Source: Branchiostoma floridae
Taxonomy: Eukaryota; Chordata; Leptocardii; Amphioxiformes; Branchiostomatidae
NCBI RefSeq assembly: GCF_000003815.2
Contig: NC_049990.1
Location: forward strand, 2,440,572 to 2,504,571
Length of the DNA stretch: 64,000 nucleotides
Reading direction: 5' to 3'
A program made the position numbers and the translations under genes. Positions 45,073-56,439 of this stretch are shown here, piece after piece (position 1 is the stretch's first letter; the number at the start of each line of letters is the position of its first letter). Under the pieces are notes generated by a model that was not told where the DNA came from, did no database searches, and worked only from the letters and a program-made list of their open reading frames with translations.

Positions 45073-45838
45073 CCTACCATCCACGGTCCTATATACCACG
45101 TGATCCTGACGTCAGCAGCAGTTGACCTTTGCCCTGTAGGTACAGCGGTACCGGATATGGAATGGCCAGGTGAGACACAGGCGGACGTTACCGGCCCACA
45201 AAAACACCTTTTCTCAACAGGTTATGTTTTGCCCGGCATTTTCCGAGGAGCTTGTGCCCAAGACAAGACCGCCGAATGTCAAGAAGTCTTCTACGACGTC
45301 TTCTAAAGCCGTCTTAGTTCGATAAACTGTCTTCCATTTTTTCCAAAACAAAGGTAAGGCCCACCAGGTATCTAACGTTATGTGTGGGTGGGATGGGTGT
45401 GACCGATAGCTTACAAATATTATCTGTTTTTCGCGAGTTTGTTCGTTGTTTTGGGATCGATAAATCGTAGACAACAGCCGAGAAAATGACCGGAACTGCA
45501 CAAGGAAGTGAGACGATTAAATTCCGTCGATAGAGACTTGTGCTTCGAATACTAAAAGAAAAACACAGATATATTTATGAATCATGTCATAGATATTATT
45601 ACCTCTCTTTCTGACTCAGACATACCCTAAAGGTAACGTTGTTCATTGTATTACTTGTCATATAGCAAAGGAATCGTAAATAGATGTTACAGTAAGACGA
45701 GTAACCTGTTGTGCAAAGAATGTTATACGTATCTCTCCTACGTTCTAAAATGCCCCCCTCCCCAACACAGGTAAGGTATGAATCTATGATGTATATAACT
45801 GTTGTATATAACTACTTGATGTACAGATCATTTGTTTG
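45073..45838. other. KLHL26 upstream region, possible 5' UTR exon not resolved
   Basis: ccacgtgatcctgacgtcag (from about 45097) offers E-box and CRE-like motifs. Several possible donor sites follow, but no non-coding exon can be fixed by eye. Confidence 0.25.
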
Positions 45839-45926
45839 TTTGTGTGTGTGTGTGTTTGTGTGTATGTGTGTGACAGTGTGTGTGTGTGTGTATGTCTGTG
45901 TGTGTTTGTGTGTGTATGTTTGTGCG
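45839..45926 (+). repeat. (TG)n microsatellite
   Basis: tgtgtgtg tract with interruptions, next to the left end of a DNA element. Confidence 0.9.
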
Positions 45927-45928
45927 TA

Positions 45929-47024
45929 TAACGGGAGGGGTCCAAAGTCCGGTAGGGGTCCAAAGTCCGGTAGGATTTTAAAATCATTTTTGCGGAGATA
46001 TGCATAAGTGTCTGCACATAATAAGTGCAACTTGTTATGGACTAAACCTTGTTGTAAATAACTGAAAAGTCAGAGTATGCGTCCAAGTTGGTAAGCCCCA
46101 ACAGATAACGATTGAAAAAAGTACACAAGTTTGACGCCTTCCGTGCATGCTGACGAGCGAACATATCGAGAACATGGCCCGGGAAACTATTAAATAATTC
46201 ATCGTCAAATACGAAATGTGAAAAGATACCACCACAGATGAGAATGCTATCTATAAAACTTCCTAAATAAGCACAGCTATGCCGTGTCTTTGCTTTTATA
46301 GTTGGATCATCGGAGCTGAATTATGCCGCATATTCACGGCCCTGTCAACCCCGCCATCTTTGTCAATCACCTATGAAGGAAGCCGAGCGATGCTCAACAC
46401 GATGGAGTTAGTCAACCCGTCAGTAGAGTACCAATCATTCAAGAAAATCGATCCCTACCGACTAAAGAAATCCTGTAGTCATTTCTGCTGTTAAAAACGA
46501 GGTTGAAGCAGGAAATACAGAAGCCGAAAGTGAAAAAGTGTAATCGCAGGCAGACGTAAACAAAGTGCCGCCATTTTTCTTTTTGGCGACAGGTTGGTTT
46601 CACCGTGAGAGGTAATCCTTGTAAGTAAACGTATTTAAATATGCATCGTAATTCAAAATATTGCATATATTTGTGACAAAAAATAGTATTGCAGAAGCTT
46701 AGTGTTATTTTGCATGCATAGGATGCTTAAAGATATGCAGAGATGGATTGGTTGTTAACTTATCGGAGTTTGGACCCCCTTTTTTGTGTTAGAACGTTCC
46801 ACTGAAACGCAAGTCCAAACCTGCCAAAACTTTCGCGCGCTGTCAAAGTAAAGTTCGGAATGCTACCGTTAAAGGAAACATACGTCTGCACAGCTTAAAT
46901 CACAGTTATATGGTTGTTAACAAGATCTTATATTGTTTTTGATGGGTTGTCAGTAAAACGTACGATGACAAAAGCCATGCGCATTCACTTAGAACAGTTA
47001 CCGGACATTGGATCCCCCCCGTTA
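45929..47024. mobile_element. Non-autonomous DNA transposon, 1.1 kb, TA-flanked
   Basis: Left end taacgggaggggtccaaagt and right end (reverse complement) taacggggggggatccaatg continue to gtccggta in both. TA flanks both sides (45927-45928, 47025-47026). It inserted into a TG-repeat. No transposase frame was seen inside. Superfamily not assigned. Confidence 0.65.
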
Positions 47025-47049
47025 TATGTGTGTATGTTCATAAATTAAT

Positions 47050-47135
47050 TTGTGTGTGTGTGTGTGTGTTTGTCACTTTGTGTGTGTGTCTGTGCTTGTC
47101 TGTGTGTGTGTGTCTGTGTGTGTGTGTTTGTATTA
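47050..47135 (+). repeat. (TG)n microsatellite
   Basis: tgtgtgtg tract with interruptions, continuing the tract split by the element at 45929-47024. Confidence 0.9.
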
Positions 47136-47219
47136 TATAATGCACCATTTCAACTTAAAATTCTCTAAAACTCTGAACTATGAAAGGTGGATACTGCCAG
47201 AGCCCCTATGTACAATACT

Positions 47220-47375
47220 CAGGTCAGGACTGTAGTGCATTCTGCGCAGCGACTCCTGACGGGTCGTTCGGTGTAATATAACCAACTGCTGCCGCGCTGC
47301 GTGCCTGCGAAGCTGGTGTGTTCCGCCGAAGGGCGGTTATACCGGCCATATAGATACAGATACAGATACAGACTC
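47220..47375 (+). mobile_element. 3' tail of a non-LTR element (LINE or SINE)
   Basis: A GC-rich segment (gcgcagcgactcctgacggg ... gaagggcggttataccggcc) ends in short tandem units, gatacagatacagataca, a common tail form in non-LTR elements. Family not identified. Confidence 0.4.
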
Positions 47376-47460
47376 TCAGTCGCTAAGAGATTTCGACCTT
47401 TTCTGATAAAATCCTAGCTAAAACTAAAAGCCTTACACAGTCATACTTATTGCCGCCTTG

Positions 47461-47694
47461 TTCCTGTTCACAAGTGACATCCACAGTGATGTGTGTGTGT
47501 GTGTTTATGTGTGTGTGTACTATGTGTGCATGTCTTTGCGTGTGTGTGCACGCATGTGTGTGTGCGTGTATGTCTGTGTGCCTGTTGGTGTACTACTGAC
47601 AGAACTAGAAGTAGTACTAGTGCTAGTACTGGTATGTGTGTCTGTCTGTTTGTGTGTGTGTCTGTGTGTGTGTGTGTGTGTGTGTCTGTCAATG
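47461..47694 (+). repeat. Echo of the KLHL26 exon 1 leader plus (TG)n tract
   Basis: ttcctgttcacaagtgacat at 47461, followed by ccacag, resembles ttcctgttctccagtgagtg...acatccacag at 47818-47845, just before the KLHL26 start codon. A long TG microsatellite separates the two. Confidence 0.5.
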
Positions 47695-47847
47695 TTTCTG
47701 AGATGCCCAGTATACACAATACAACAATGCCATACATCTTCATGGGTGCTGTTCACAGTTTTTGTTACAAACCATTGTTAGGGGGTGAAGTCTGCCATCT
47801 CTGATCATGTCTTTGTTCCTGTTCTCCAGTGAGTGACATCCACAGCA

Positions 47848-50262
47848 ATGGCAGATAACTACTACACGCGATCGTACGTGTCGGACGAACACAGCGACAG
47901 CCTGCTACGGGGACTGAACGCGCTCCGCTCAGACAGCCTGCTGTGTGACGTCACACTGGTGGCTGATGACCAGGGCTTCCAGGTAACGTAGAATTCGTTT
48001 TTAATTTATCCCCGCCAACAACAATTGTGGCATCGTACGGCCTAGTGGTTAGCCTTTCTGGGCCACTTTTATTAAAAACTCTTCATCCATTCTCCTGTGG
48101 TGGCCATCAGGTCTAGCCAGACATGCATCCATCCATCTTTAGGACACTAAAAATGCTCTAAATACGATAAAGAAATTAGACACACTAGATGCCCTTCTAC
48201 TGCAGCAGATCCTCTGACAAGCAAGAAATTCTGATTGACAATCAATGTCACTAGTTCATTTGTGATCACAGTCTTCTTCTCTCTGATAGTAATGACAGTT
48301 TGCCCTTGAGGATACCTTAAAATGCACCAACAAAAATTTGCTAAAACTCCCCTGGACCCCATACTAATGCCTACTAGTATATCACTTGCAGGGACTCACC
48401 AAGAAGTTTGGACCCCTGTAATAAAATCCTACCAATAGTATAGGCCTGATAGAATTCATTTTTATCCCCACCAAAGCTAATCGTAGCCTCTGAATTCTAG
48501 CACTTCAGTCACAATCAGTGTGCTAAACTACATCTGTATCACATCAATCGTCAATTGGATCAATATCACATTCACTTTCCCAGGCGCACCGAGCCGTCCT
48601 GGCCTCCTGTAGCGACTACTTCAAGGCCATGTTCACCAGCGGGATGCGAGAGTCCAGCGAGACACACGTCGAACTCAAGGGCGTGTCGGCCAACGGGCTG
48701 CAACACGTTCTTGACTTTGCGTACACGTCTCGCCTCGGACTGAGTCTACAGATCGTGCAGGACGTCATTGGAGCTGCCAGTCATCTACAGGTCAGTCAAA
48801 CAGTCAATCAATCAATCTGTCAATTGATCAATGATTATTGGAACACGCCTCGGACTGAGTCTACAGATTGTGCAGGACGTCATTGGAGCTGCCAGTCATC
48901 TACAGGTCAGTCAATCAATCAATCTGTGTATCTGCCTATCCTTTAACCAGTCAATTTTATCAATGATTATTGGAACACGTCTCGCCTCGGACTGAGTCTA
49001 CAGATTGTGCAGGATGTCATTGGAGCTGCCAGTCATCTACAGGTGAGTCAAACAGAACAGTCAATCCATCAATCTGTCAATTGATCAATGATTATTGGAA
49101 CACGTCACGCCTCGGCCTGAGTCTACAGATTGTGCAGGATGTCATTGGAGCTGCCAGTCATCTACAGGTCAGTCAAACAGTCAATCAATCAATCTGTCAA
49201 TTGATCAATGATTATTGGAACACGTCTCGCCTCAGACTGAGTCTACAGATCGTGCAGGACGTCATTGGAGCCGCCAGTCATCTACAGGTTTGTTAGTTTT
49301 TGTTTGTTTGAACCTTAAAGTTTGTTTATTCATGGAAGCTCAAATCGGCCTGCAGGCCGCTTTTCATTGAGGTCGTGAGGGAAGAGGCAAGGGTCAGACA
49401 AAGTATGTAACAACAGATACAGTTGTCAAGGTGAATTGAGGTGAGTCAATCTTTCAATTAGCCAGTCAATCAGTCAATCCATCAATCCATCAATCTGTCT
49501 ATCCATCAATCAGTCAGTCAGTCAATGATTATTGGAAATCAAAGCACGTTCTTGACTTTGCGTACACGTCGTGCCTCGGCCTGAGTCTACAGATCGTGCA
49601 GGACGTCATTGGAGCTGCCAGTCATCTACAGGTTTGTTTGTTTTTGTTTGTTTCAACCTCTGTTTATTCATGAAAGCTCAAATCGGCCTGCTAAGGCCAC
49701 TTTTCGTTGAGGTCATGAGGGAAGAGACAAGGGTCATGCAATGTATATAACAGAGATACAGTTGTCAAGGTGAGGTGAGGTGAGTCAATCTTTTAATTAG
49801 CCAGTCAATCCATCAATCAATCAATTCATTAATGATTAGTGGAAATCAAAGCACGTTCTTGACTTTGCGTACACGTCTCGCCCTGGACTGAGTCTACAGA
49901 TCGTGCAGGACGTCATTGGAGCCGCCAGTCATCTACAGGTCAGTCTGTCAATCAATCAATCTGTTTGTCTATCCTTTGACCAGTCAATTTTATCAATGAT
50001 CATTGGAAATCAAAGCACGTTCAAATCCAATAGTCCGATTGTCCCGGGCAAGTGGGGGAGGGTAAGTGCATGCCTGATCGGGCAAGTAAGATTTTGTTGA
50101 TGAGTGAGATTTTTGATATGAATGTACATGTACTTGTTACTTTTCACAGTCATGGTATCAAGCATTGTCCAACACAGAAAAAAACAAAACCTGATGCATA
50201 TGCACACATGCATATAATGAACACATATGCACACACACACTTGCACACACACACAGACAATG

Positions 50263-50297
<35 letters not shown>

Positions 50298-53200
50298 TTG
50301 TACACCCACACTGTGACAGGCACACATGTGTGCATATGCATCAGGTTTTGTTTTTTCCGCAGCATGTGTATTGTGTGTGTGTGACACCTAACTGTACATC
50401 AGAATGCTGAATTAGAAGTGAATCTTTCCATCCCCAGGTCCTGCCCATCATCGTTATTGTGGAGAAGTTTCTCGTGGCGGAGATCAACGTCGATAACTGC
50501 ATCGCCATTGGTCAGATCGCCGCGAACTATGACCTCAGTGCGGTCGCCAACCAGGTCAACCAGTTCATGCTGATGCACTTCAAACAGGTGATTTTTTTTT
50601 TTTTTTTTTTGTACATGTATAACTTTCATCAATTTTGTACAGTAGTTACAGGGTTCATCAGGTAGGGCTGTGTACCTAGATTCCCGTACCTGCAACATAC
50701 CTTTGAAATTGTTTAGGTACAGGTCCGGACCTAAACATCTGTGTATCTGTTCTGGTACCTAAACAAACTAAATCACCACTGAATATCACTGTTTGAGACT
50801 AAAGATAAGTAAATTCCAGTTCAAAGATGAAAATTGTGATAATCTTGCAGTTGAAAACTTTGTGTTGAGTTTCAAATATCTAAATCCTCATACAAAGACT
50901 ACAATTTTTCACTAAAGCTACATTCATAACTTACAGACAATCGATCAAACTAGTTTAGGTACAGGAAAAGGTCTGGACCTGTACTTAAACTCCTGAACCT
51001 GTACCAGCACCTGTACGTGAAATTTCTTTAGACACACAGCTCAAGCTTCAGGCCTTCCAATTGCACCATACAACCATTTCTTCTCTCCTCAGGTGTCGCA
51101 GATTGATGACTTCCTGAGCCTGCCCCTGGAGCGGGTGTCGGAGCTGATCGGCAGCGATTGGCTGCTGGGCTGTGACGAGGTCGAGCTGTTCCACATCGCA
51201 CTGCGTTGGCTGCGGCACGAACCGGCGCGCATGGCGTACGCCAGCCAGATCATGGAGAACATCCGGTTTCCTCTCATGAGTCCGGGCGATCTGGTCGACC
51301 AGGTACTGCTATTGTCATTCATTTTGCATCAGCCATCTTCTACTGCTTAGCCTCTATACAGGGATTACTAGCAATGTGTATGGTGTTAGTAACAAGTGAT
51401 CAGAACAAGTAAACAAAGGGAAATAAATTAAAGGTAAGTACACTAAGGAACATAGACACATGTACACAAACCAGATCATGGAAAACATTCGGTTTCCTCT
51501 CATGAGCCCGGGCGACCTGGTCAACCAGGTACTGTTATTTTCATTATGTTTACTTTCACGGAAGGTAAACTGTAACTCACTAAAGATGTTGTTTTTGCTC
51601 TGTTTCCTCTTCTCCAAAGAAATAAGGTCAATGACCTGGACCATACGACTGTCACCATGGTAACCGGTAAAGTAGCAGACACTCCGTGGTGTTCGGTTAC
51701 GTGATGCAGCAAATGTCTTAGCACAGAGCTAGAGGGGCTTGCGTCACTATATTTAGAAATGTGTTGGAATAACTGTTGCCAGTGTTAGAATGCAATATGT
51801 GAAGGTAAACATATTTGCTTGCAAATGTGACATTTCTAGTTTTCTTTATTTTTCATATATTTTTTTCATTTTCATATTGGTTAAGATAAAAATCCTGTAT
51901 AAGATAAAATATTGTTTTGGACATTTGAACTCAATTTCAGATAAGTCTTTATACAATTTTTGTTGCATCAAACCCAGGTGCAGTCAGTTGACATCATGGA
52001 CAGCGACTCGACCTGCCGAAAGTTTCTCCTGGAGGCTTTTAACTTCCAGACACTTCCGTATTATTATTGTTTTGGACATTTGAACTCGATTTCAGTTAAA
52101 GTTTTATTCGATTTTCATTGCTTCCTACCCAGGTACAGTCCGTTGACATCATGGACAGCGACTCGACCTGCCGAAAGTTTCTCCTGGAGGCGTTTAACTA
52201 CCAGACTCTTCCTTACCGCCAACACGAGCTCCAGTCGGCGCGCACCGGCGTGCGGTCGATCCTGCGAGCCATCGTGTGTATCGGAGGAACCCCTTACACC
52301 GACGACCGCGTGGTGAAGGACAAGGTGCATGGCCAGTTGGTCAGGGTACGTCCGTCTTCTTCTTTTTTTAATTTACTTAGGATTCACCGCAAAACAAGGC
52401 TCATGGAGCCACTCAAGCATTTTGGGTTACAATGCTGTATTGTGAAGAAAGATGTCTGTTAACCCTTTACTTAAACAGTTTCAGGTTGTACCCCATGGGG
52501 AAGCATGTCCGTGGTAGCTTATTCTATATGCATAACGATGTATTTCTAGGAAAGAAGCTCTTAGCATGGAACTTCCTCCTGTTAGGAGGATTGTGGAGGA
52601 AAAAAGGATGTTTTGCGTCTAACAGTTCTTTTTTAACGGGATTGTTTGGAGCAAGATTATCAAATCACTTCATGGCAATATACTAGGAAGTTGGAAATAA
52701 CTGTGCAAGGAGATAGCGGTGAACATTGGTTTCGAAGCCTCATAGGTTGTAACTGAGGGAGACAATTGTCGAGAGTGTTCCAAACGTTTGGCAGTCTGAG
52801 AAAAGAAACTGTTGCTGTAGAAGAACTTTGAGATCGGTAATTACCGAAAAGCCACTTACTTTGAACGGGGAGAACGTAGAGCGTGTGCGGAGGTTCAAAC
52901 TCCTTGGAGTGATAGTCAGCGACGACTTGTCCTGGGGCCCACACATTGAGTACATGTTGTCGAAAGTCAGCCCCAGGATTCACTACCTGCGACTGTCCAA
53001 ACGAGCCGGGCTACCAGCAGACGTACTTCTCCAGATCTACAAGACATTCATCCGCCCAGTACTGGAGTACGGCTCACCGGTGTGGGGAGGTCTACCCCGC
53101 GGTCTGGCTGAAGAGCTGGAGAAAGTCCAGAGGTCCTGTTGCAGGATCATCGGTATACCCTACGAACAGCTACCTACCTTGGAGTCCCGGAGACGGGATG

Positions 53201-56200
53201 CGACTGTACGTGAACTGAGAAGGGTGGTGGCTGACGCCACTCACCCTTGCCAGGAGTTCCTGCAGCCGGCTACAGAGTGTCAGTACCAGCTACGACGGGC
53301 TCCCCGTTTTAAGCTGCCACTGAGCCGGTCCAACAGACATTCGCAATCGTTTATCCCCAGGGCCCTTGCTCTGTTGAATGACAATTAACGCACTATCACA
53401 TCCGTATGACGTGTACCGAACTCATTGTTACAAATATGTATAGTAAACGTCTGTAATTTGTGATTTTAAGCAAAATTATAAGTCAATGTAAAGTATGCCT
53501 TTAAAATTGTAATAACTTTTTAAACAATGTTTAATAACGAAGCTTGTAAACACCAACACAATTCAGGCTAAATTGCCTGCAAAGTGGTGATTTTAATAAA
53601 GTTCAAAGTTCAAAGTAATTGAACAGTATAGCGATGTGAGTTTGAAGAAAACCTAGTGTTGTGCTGAAAGGCTCTCAATGGTGGGACAAGTAGTATGAGT
53701 AGAAGTAGCCATGGAAGTAACAGTACCTAGCAACACCTAGCTGCAGTGTAGAGTACTGCAGCAGTGACACTTGCTGCAGTGCAAAATAGTTACCAGTCAG
53801 TATTACCCCAAAAAAGGTTTAGTGCCTAATAAGTTATTTCATTTCTTAATAATAGTATAACCAGCAGGTCTGATGTTTGCTTTTGTCTGTTTTTTCATAT
53901 ATTCTCTAATTGTTACTGGTCACCAATGTATAAAACAAACACACATCTTTCCTTGTCGTGCAGAGGTGGTTTGAGGTGGGTACGATGGATGAGGGAAGAT
54001 GTCACCATGGTGTGGCCATCATGGACAACTTCCTCTACGTGGTGGGGGGTCAGACCATCCAGTACCCGTCTGGGGATGGGGCTGTGGCTATGTGCTCACG
54101 TTATGACGTTTGGACAGGTATGTACTAGGGGTGGGGCTGAATACCTGAACGTAACGTCAGTTATAGGTACAGGTGGGAGTTGGGAGGGGGCCAGACTATC
54201 CAGTACCCCTCTGGGGATGGGGCTGTGGCCACGTGTTCACGCTACGATGTTTGGACTGGTGTGTATGATCTTACTCCAGCTGTATGTTTCTGTTGTAATA
54301 GCACAGCATAGTCCATCAGCAGTAGGGCTGTGTTAGTCTCTACCAGACTGACAATGCTGGCTCTTACAGGGAGAATAGTTTGCCAGGGGAGTTTTACTAC
54401 TAAAGGGTTCGACTGGTGGGATTATGCTAACCTTCATGGACAATTTCATACCAGACTATCCAGTACTCGTCTGGGGATGAGGCTGGGCCACATGCTCACG
54501 CTATGACGTATGGACAGGTATGTACTAGGGCTATGTTAGTCTCTACCAGACTGACTATGCTGGCTATTACAGGGAGAATACTGTAAATGCATTTAAGTTC
54601 GCGGGGATTTAATTTCGCGGTAGCGGGAAAATGGACTTTTCGCGGTGGTTTTAATTTCGCGGTAGCACCATGCACTGTAGTCTCTTACTGTTATGGAAAA
54701 ATGTTCGCGGTGGTTTTAAATTCGCGGTTAAGCGGCCGCCGCGAAAACCGCGAATATTAATCCACCGCGAACATTTCTGCATTTACAGTAGTTTGTCAGG
54801 AGAGTTTTGCTACTAAAGGGTCTGGCTGGTGGGAATGCTAACCTTAGCCTGGACTGACTCCCCCCGCCAATTTCCCGATTTTTTTTTGCCGAATTCTACA
54901 ATCTCCGGACCCCCGTAGGAAGGCCTTGTGGCTGCAAGCGCAGCAGGACTTAAGTCTGATGGCTTCTTTTACATGTTCAAGATGTGGCCTGACTTATCAG
55001 TCTATACAATATACATGTATTATATTAATATCACACCCTACATTACATTCAAGTATTGTCTTCTGTTTATCTTTCCTTTGTTGTTTCCACAGACACGTGG
55101 TTACAGATGAAGTCCATGCATGAGAAGAGAGCGCACTTCCACCTAAGCGCGCTAGGGGGCAGACTTTATGCCGTCGGTGGGAGAAACAAGGAACAGAACC
55201 TCAAGTCTGTGGAGGCCTTTCTTCCAAGGGAGAACAGGTGATGTTACAATTTTAAGACTTAATATCCATGCACAAAATAAAGTGCTTACCAACAAACTTT
55301 CGATCAGTCCTCTGATCCTTCTCAAGTTGAAAGATCTTAAGATTCATATGGATTCCTTGCTTGTTGGAAATTTTAATGTAAAGATGTAGGACAAAATGAA
55401 AACAAAAGGCTTGGAGAAAGACAGAATATACTCCCTAAAACTGTATGTGCCTTGGTAGAGATGTTTGGCTTTAAGCTAGACCAAATATTTTAAAAACTTA
55501 GACATGTATTGTCTGTTCAGTACATCAGAAGGAGCTGTATCAATGTCTTTTGTACAGTAAACTACAAACTACAGAATGTAAAATATTTTACAAAGTATAT
55601 TTTATTCTAAATTCTACTTAGTACAAAGGAAGAAAGACTAACATGAGTAAATTTGTAGTATTTTGTAACAGTCATGTACATGATTGATTGGTTGATTGAC
55701 GTATTGACAGATGGATGTACGTGGCACCACCATTACAAAGGTAGCTTGATACAACAAAAAGATTATGACCAACAACCACAAACTACAAAATAGAGATCAA
55801 TTCTACAATAAAAGGTAATATGAGTAAATCTCTTGTATCTTGTATAAAAAACATAATTCGTTGATTGATTTATTGGTTTATTGATGTATTGACAGATGGA
55901 TGTACGTGGCGCCGCTACGCGGGTACAGCACAGGCCACGCGGGGTGCGTTTGCGACGGAAAGCTCTACACGAGCGGCGGATACGGCACCTCCATGAACAA
56001 CGTCCCCCACGAACGCGTCTTACAATTCTACGACCCGGAACAGAACGCCTGGCAGTGCCGCGCGCCGATGACAACCGGTCGCATCTGGCACTGCATGGCC
56101 ACGCTCGGAGACAAACTCTACGTCATGGGCGGGGATATCGGAGATGCGAGGCTACACGTTCTCACTGCGGAATCGTACTGTCCGGTCGCAGACCAGTGGA

Positions 56201-56439
56201 CCGCCATTGCGCCGATGCTGACAGGACAGAGTGAAGCAGGCGTGGCGGTTATAGACGATAAGATATTTTTGCTGGGAGGTTACGATTGGAACAACAGGGA
56301 CGTGATAGGGAGCTCGCAGTCTTATAGACCGGAGGATAACATCTGGAGACGAGAGGCAAGCCTACCACAGGCGGCGGCGGGAGTCGCGTGCTGCGTGGTG
56401 AAACTACCGCGGAGATACGCTCATGCGGTGGATGACTGA
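47848..56439 (+). CDS. KLHL26: Kelch-like protein 26 (BTB-BACK-Kelch, CUL3 adaptor), 8 coding exons, 585 aa
   Basis: Exons: 47848-47982, 48584-48790, 50438-50587, 51093-51302, 52133-52345, 53964-54117, 55093-55237, 55896-56439; all phases agree. The BTB domain (about 25-140) contains HRAVLASCSDYFKAMFTSGM and ELKGVSANGLQHVLDFAY. The BACK domain (about 145-245) includes FLSLPLERV, LFHIALRWL and ENIRFPLMSPGDLV. Kelch repeats cover about 300-575, with VVGGQ, AVGGRN, SGGYG, VMGGD and LLGGYDWNN. Blocks such as FNYQTLPYRQHELQSARTGVRS and GGTPYTD identify KLHL26 over the related KLHL9/13. The family recruits substrates to Cullin-3 ubiquitin ligases; the substrate is not evident. Length is close to human (615). 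The gene is remarkable for tandem copies of its exon edges in most introns. A 5' UTR exon probably lies upstream, since a good acceptor precedes the coding exon. Confidence 0.93.
48713..49938 (+). repeat. Seven tandem copies of the KLHL26 exon 2 end with donor sites
   Basis: The native exon end is at 48790. Six more copies of the tail (ctgagtctacagatcgtgca ... catctacag/GT) end at about 48905, 49042, 49167, 49287, 49631 and 49938. Each ends in a usable GT donor but lacks a convincing acceptor. Spacers are gtcaatcaatca-type sequence. Copies 5 and 6 carry longer exon parts (gcacgttcttgactttgcgt) and a second shared spacer block. Confidence 0.93.
50197..50294. repeat. (CA)n microsatellite
   Basis: cacacaca tract with interruptions, in KLHL26 intron 2. 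Confidence 0.9.
50664..51050 (+). mobile_element. Possible diverged hAT-like MITE in KLHL26 intron 3
   Basis: tagggctgtgtacctagatt at the left and ttctttagacacacagctc at the right form a loose inverted pair. The interior is rich in ggtacaggtccggacc motifs like the hAT MITEs at 201 and 6059. No clean 8-bp duplication was found. Confidence 0.4.
51471..51528 (+). repeat. Echo of the KLHL26 exon 4 end with donor
   Basis: ccagatcatggaaaacattc...ggtcaaccag/GTACTG duplicates the last 58 or so bases and donor of exon 4 (51245-51302), about 225 bp downstream. It differs at a few sites, several of them synonymous. Confidence 0.85.
51911..52065 (+). repeat. Echo of KLHL26 exon 5 acceptor and 5' end
   Basis: About 155 bp holding the end of intron 4 (gttttggacatttgaactca ... 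aacccag) and the first 78 or so bases of exon 5 are duplicated in tandem just before the real exon at 52133. The extra acceptor ends at 51977. Confidence 0.88.
52845..53618 (+). mobile_element. 5'-truncated CR1-like LINE fragment in KLHL26 intron 5
   Basis: An open stretch of about 180 codons reads like the C-terminal end of a CR1/L2-type reverse transcriptase: FKLLGVIVSDDLSWGPHI, then YKTFIRPVLEYGSPVW and LEKVQRSCCRIIG. The element ends with ttttaataaagttcaaagtt and short ttcaaag repeats, a common non-LTR tail. The upstream domains are missing. It is in the sense direction of KLHL26. Confidence 0.85.
54166..54517 (+). repeat. Two echoes of the KLHL26 exon 6 end with donors
   Basis: ccagactatccagtacccct...gtttggactg/GTGTGT (ending about 54259) and ccagactatccagtactcgt...atggacag/GTATGT (ending about 54517) copy the end of exon 6 (native donor after 54117). 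The spacers also share ctagggctgtgttagtctct-type blocks. Confidence 0.85.
54581..54788 (+). mobile_element. MITE family B, full-length copy 5 (208 bp)
   Basis: Inverted ends ctgtaaatgcatttaagtt and ...gcatttacag are flanked by TA (54579-54580, 54789-54790). The interior has many ttcgcgg/ccgcgaa repeats and folds back on itself. Best reference copy for the family in this window. KLHL26 intron 6. Confidence 0.88.
55617..55740 (+). repeat. Echo of the KLHL26 exon 8 acceptor and 5' end
   Basis: ttgattgacgtattgacag/atggatgtacgtggc at about 55692-55725 copies the acceptor and first coding bases of exon 8 (native acceptor ends 55895). The upstream ~60 bases are also similar, so a unit of about 185 bp is duplicated. 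Confidence 0.85.

Noticed and set aside
44413-45306. Several overlapping frames of Ser-Phe-Ile-His repeats
   Set aside because: Translation of the ATTC and ATCC microsatellite.
45711-47804. Cys-Val-rich frames
   Set aside because: Translation of TG microsatellites.
48713-49938. CRISPR-like array
   Set aside because: Repeats are long exon pieces with irregular spacers in an animal gene; they end precisely at splice donors.
53964-54340. Continuation of the KLHL26 exon 6 frame as a longer exon
   Set aside because: Similarity to the kelch repeat ends at the donor after 54117 and the next exon restores the phase; the later matches are echoes.
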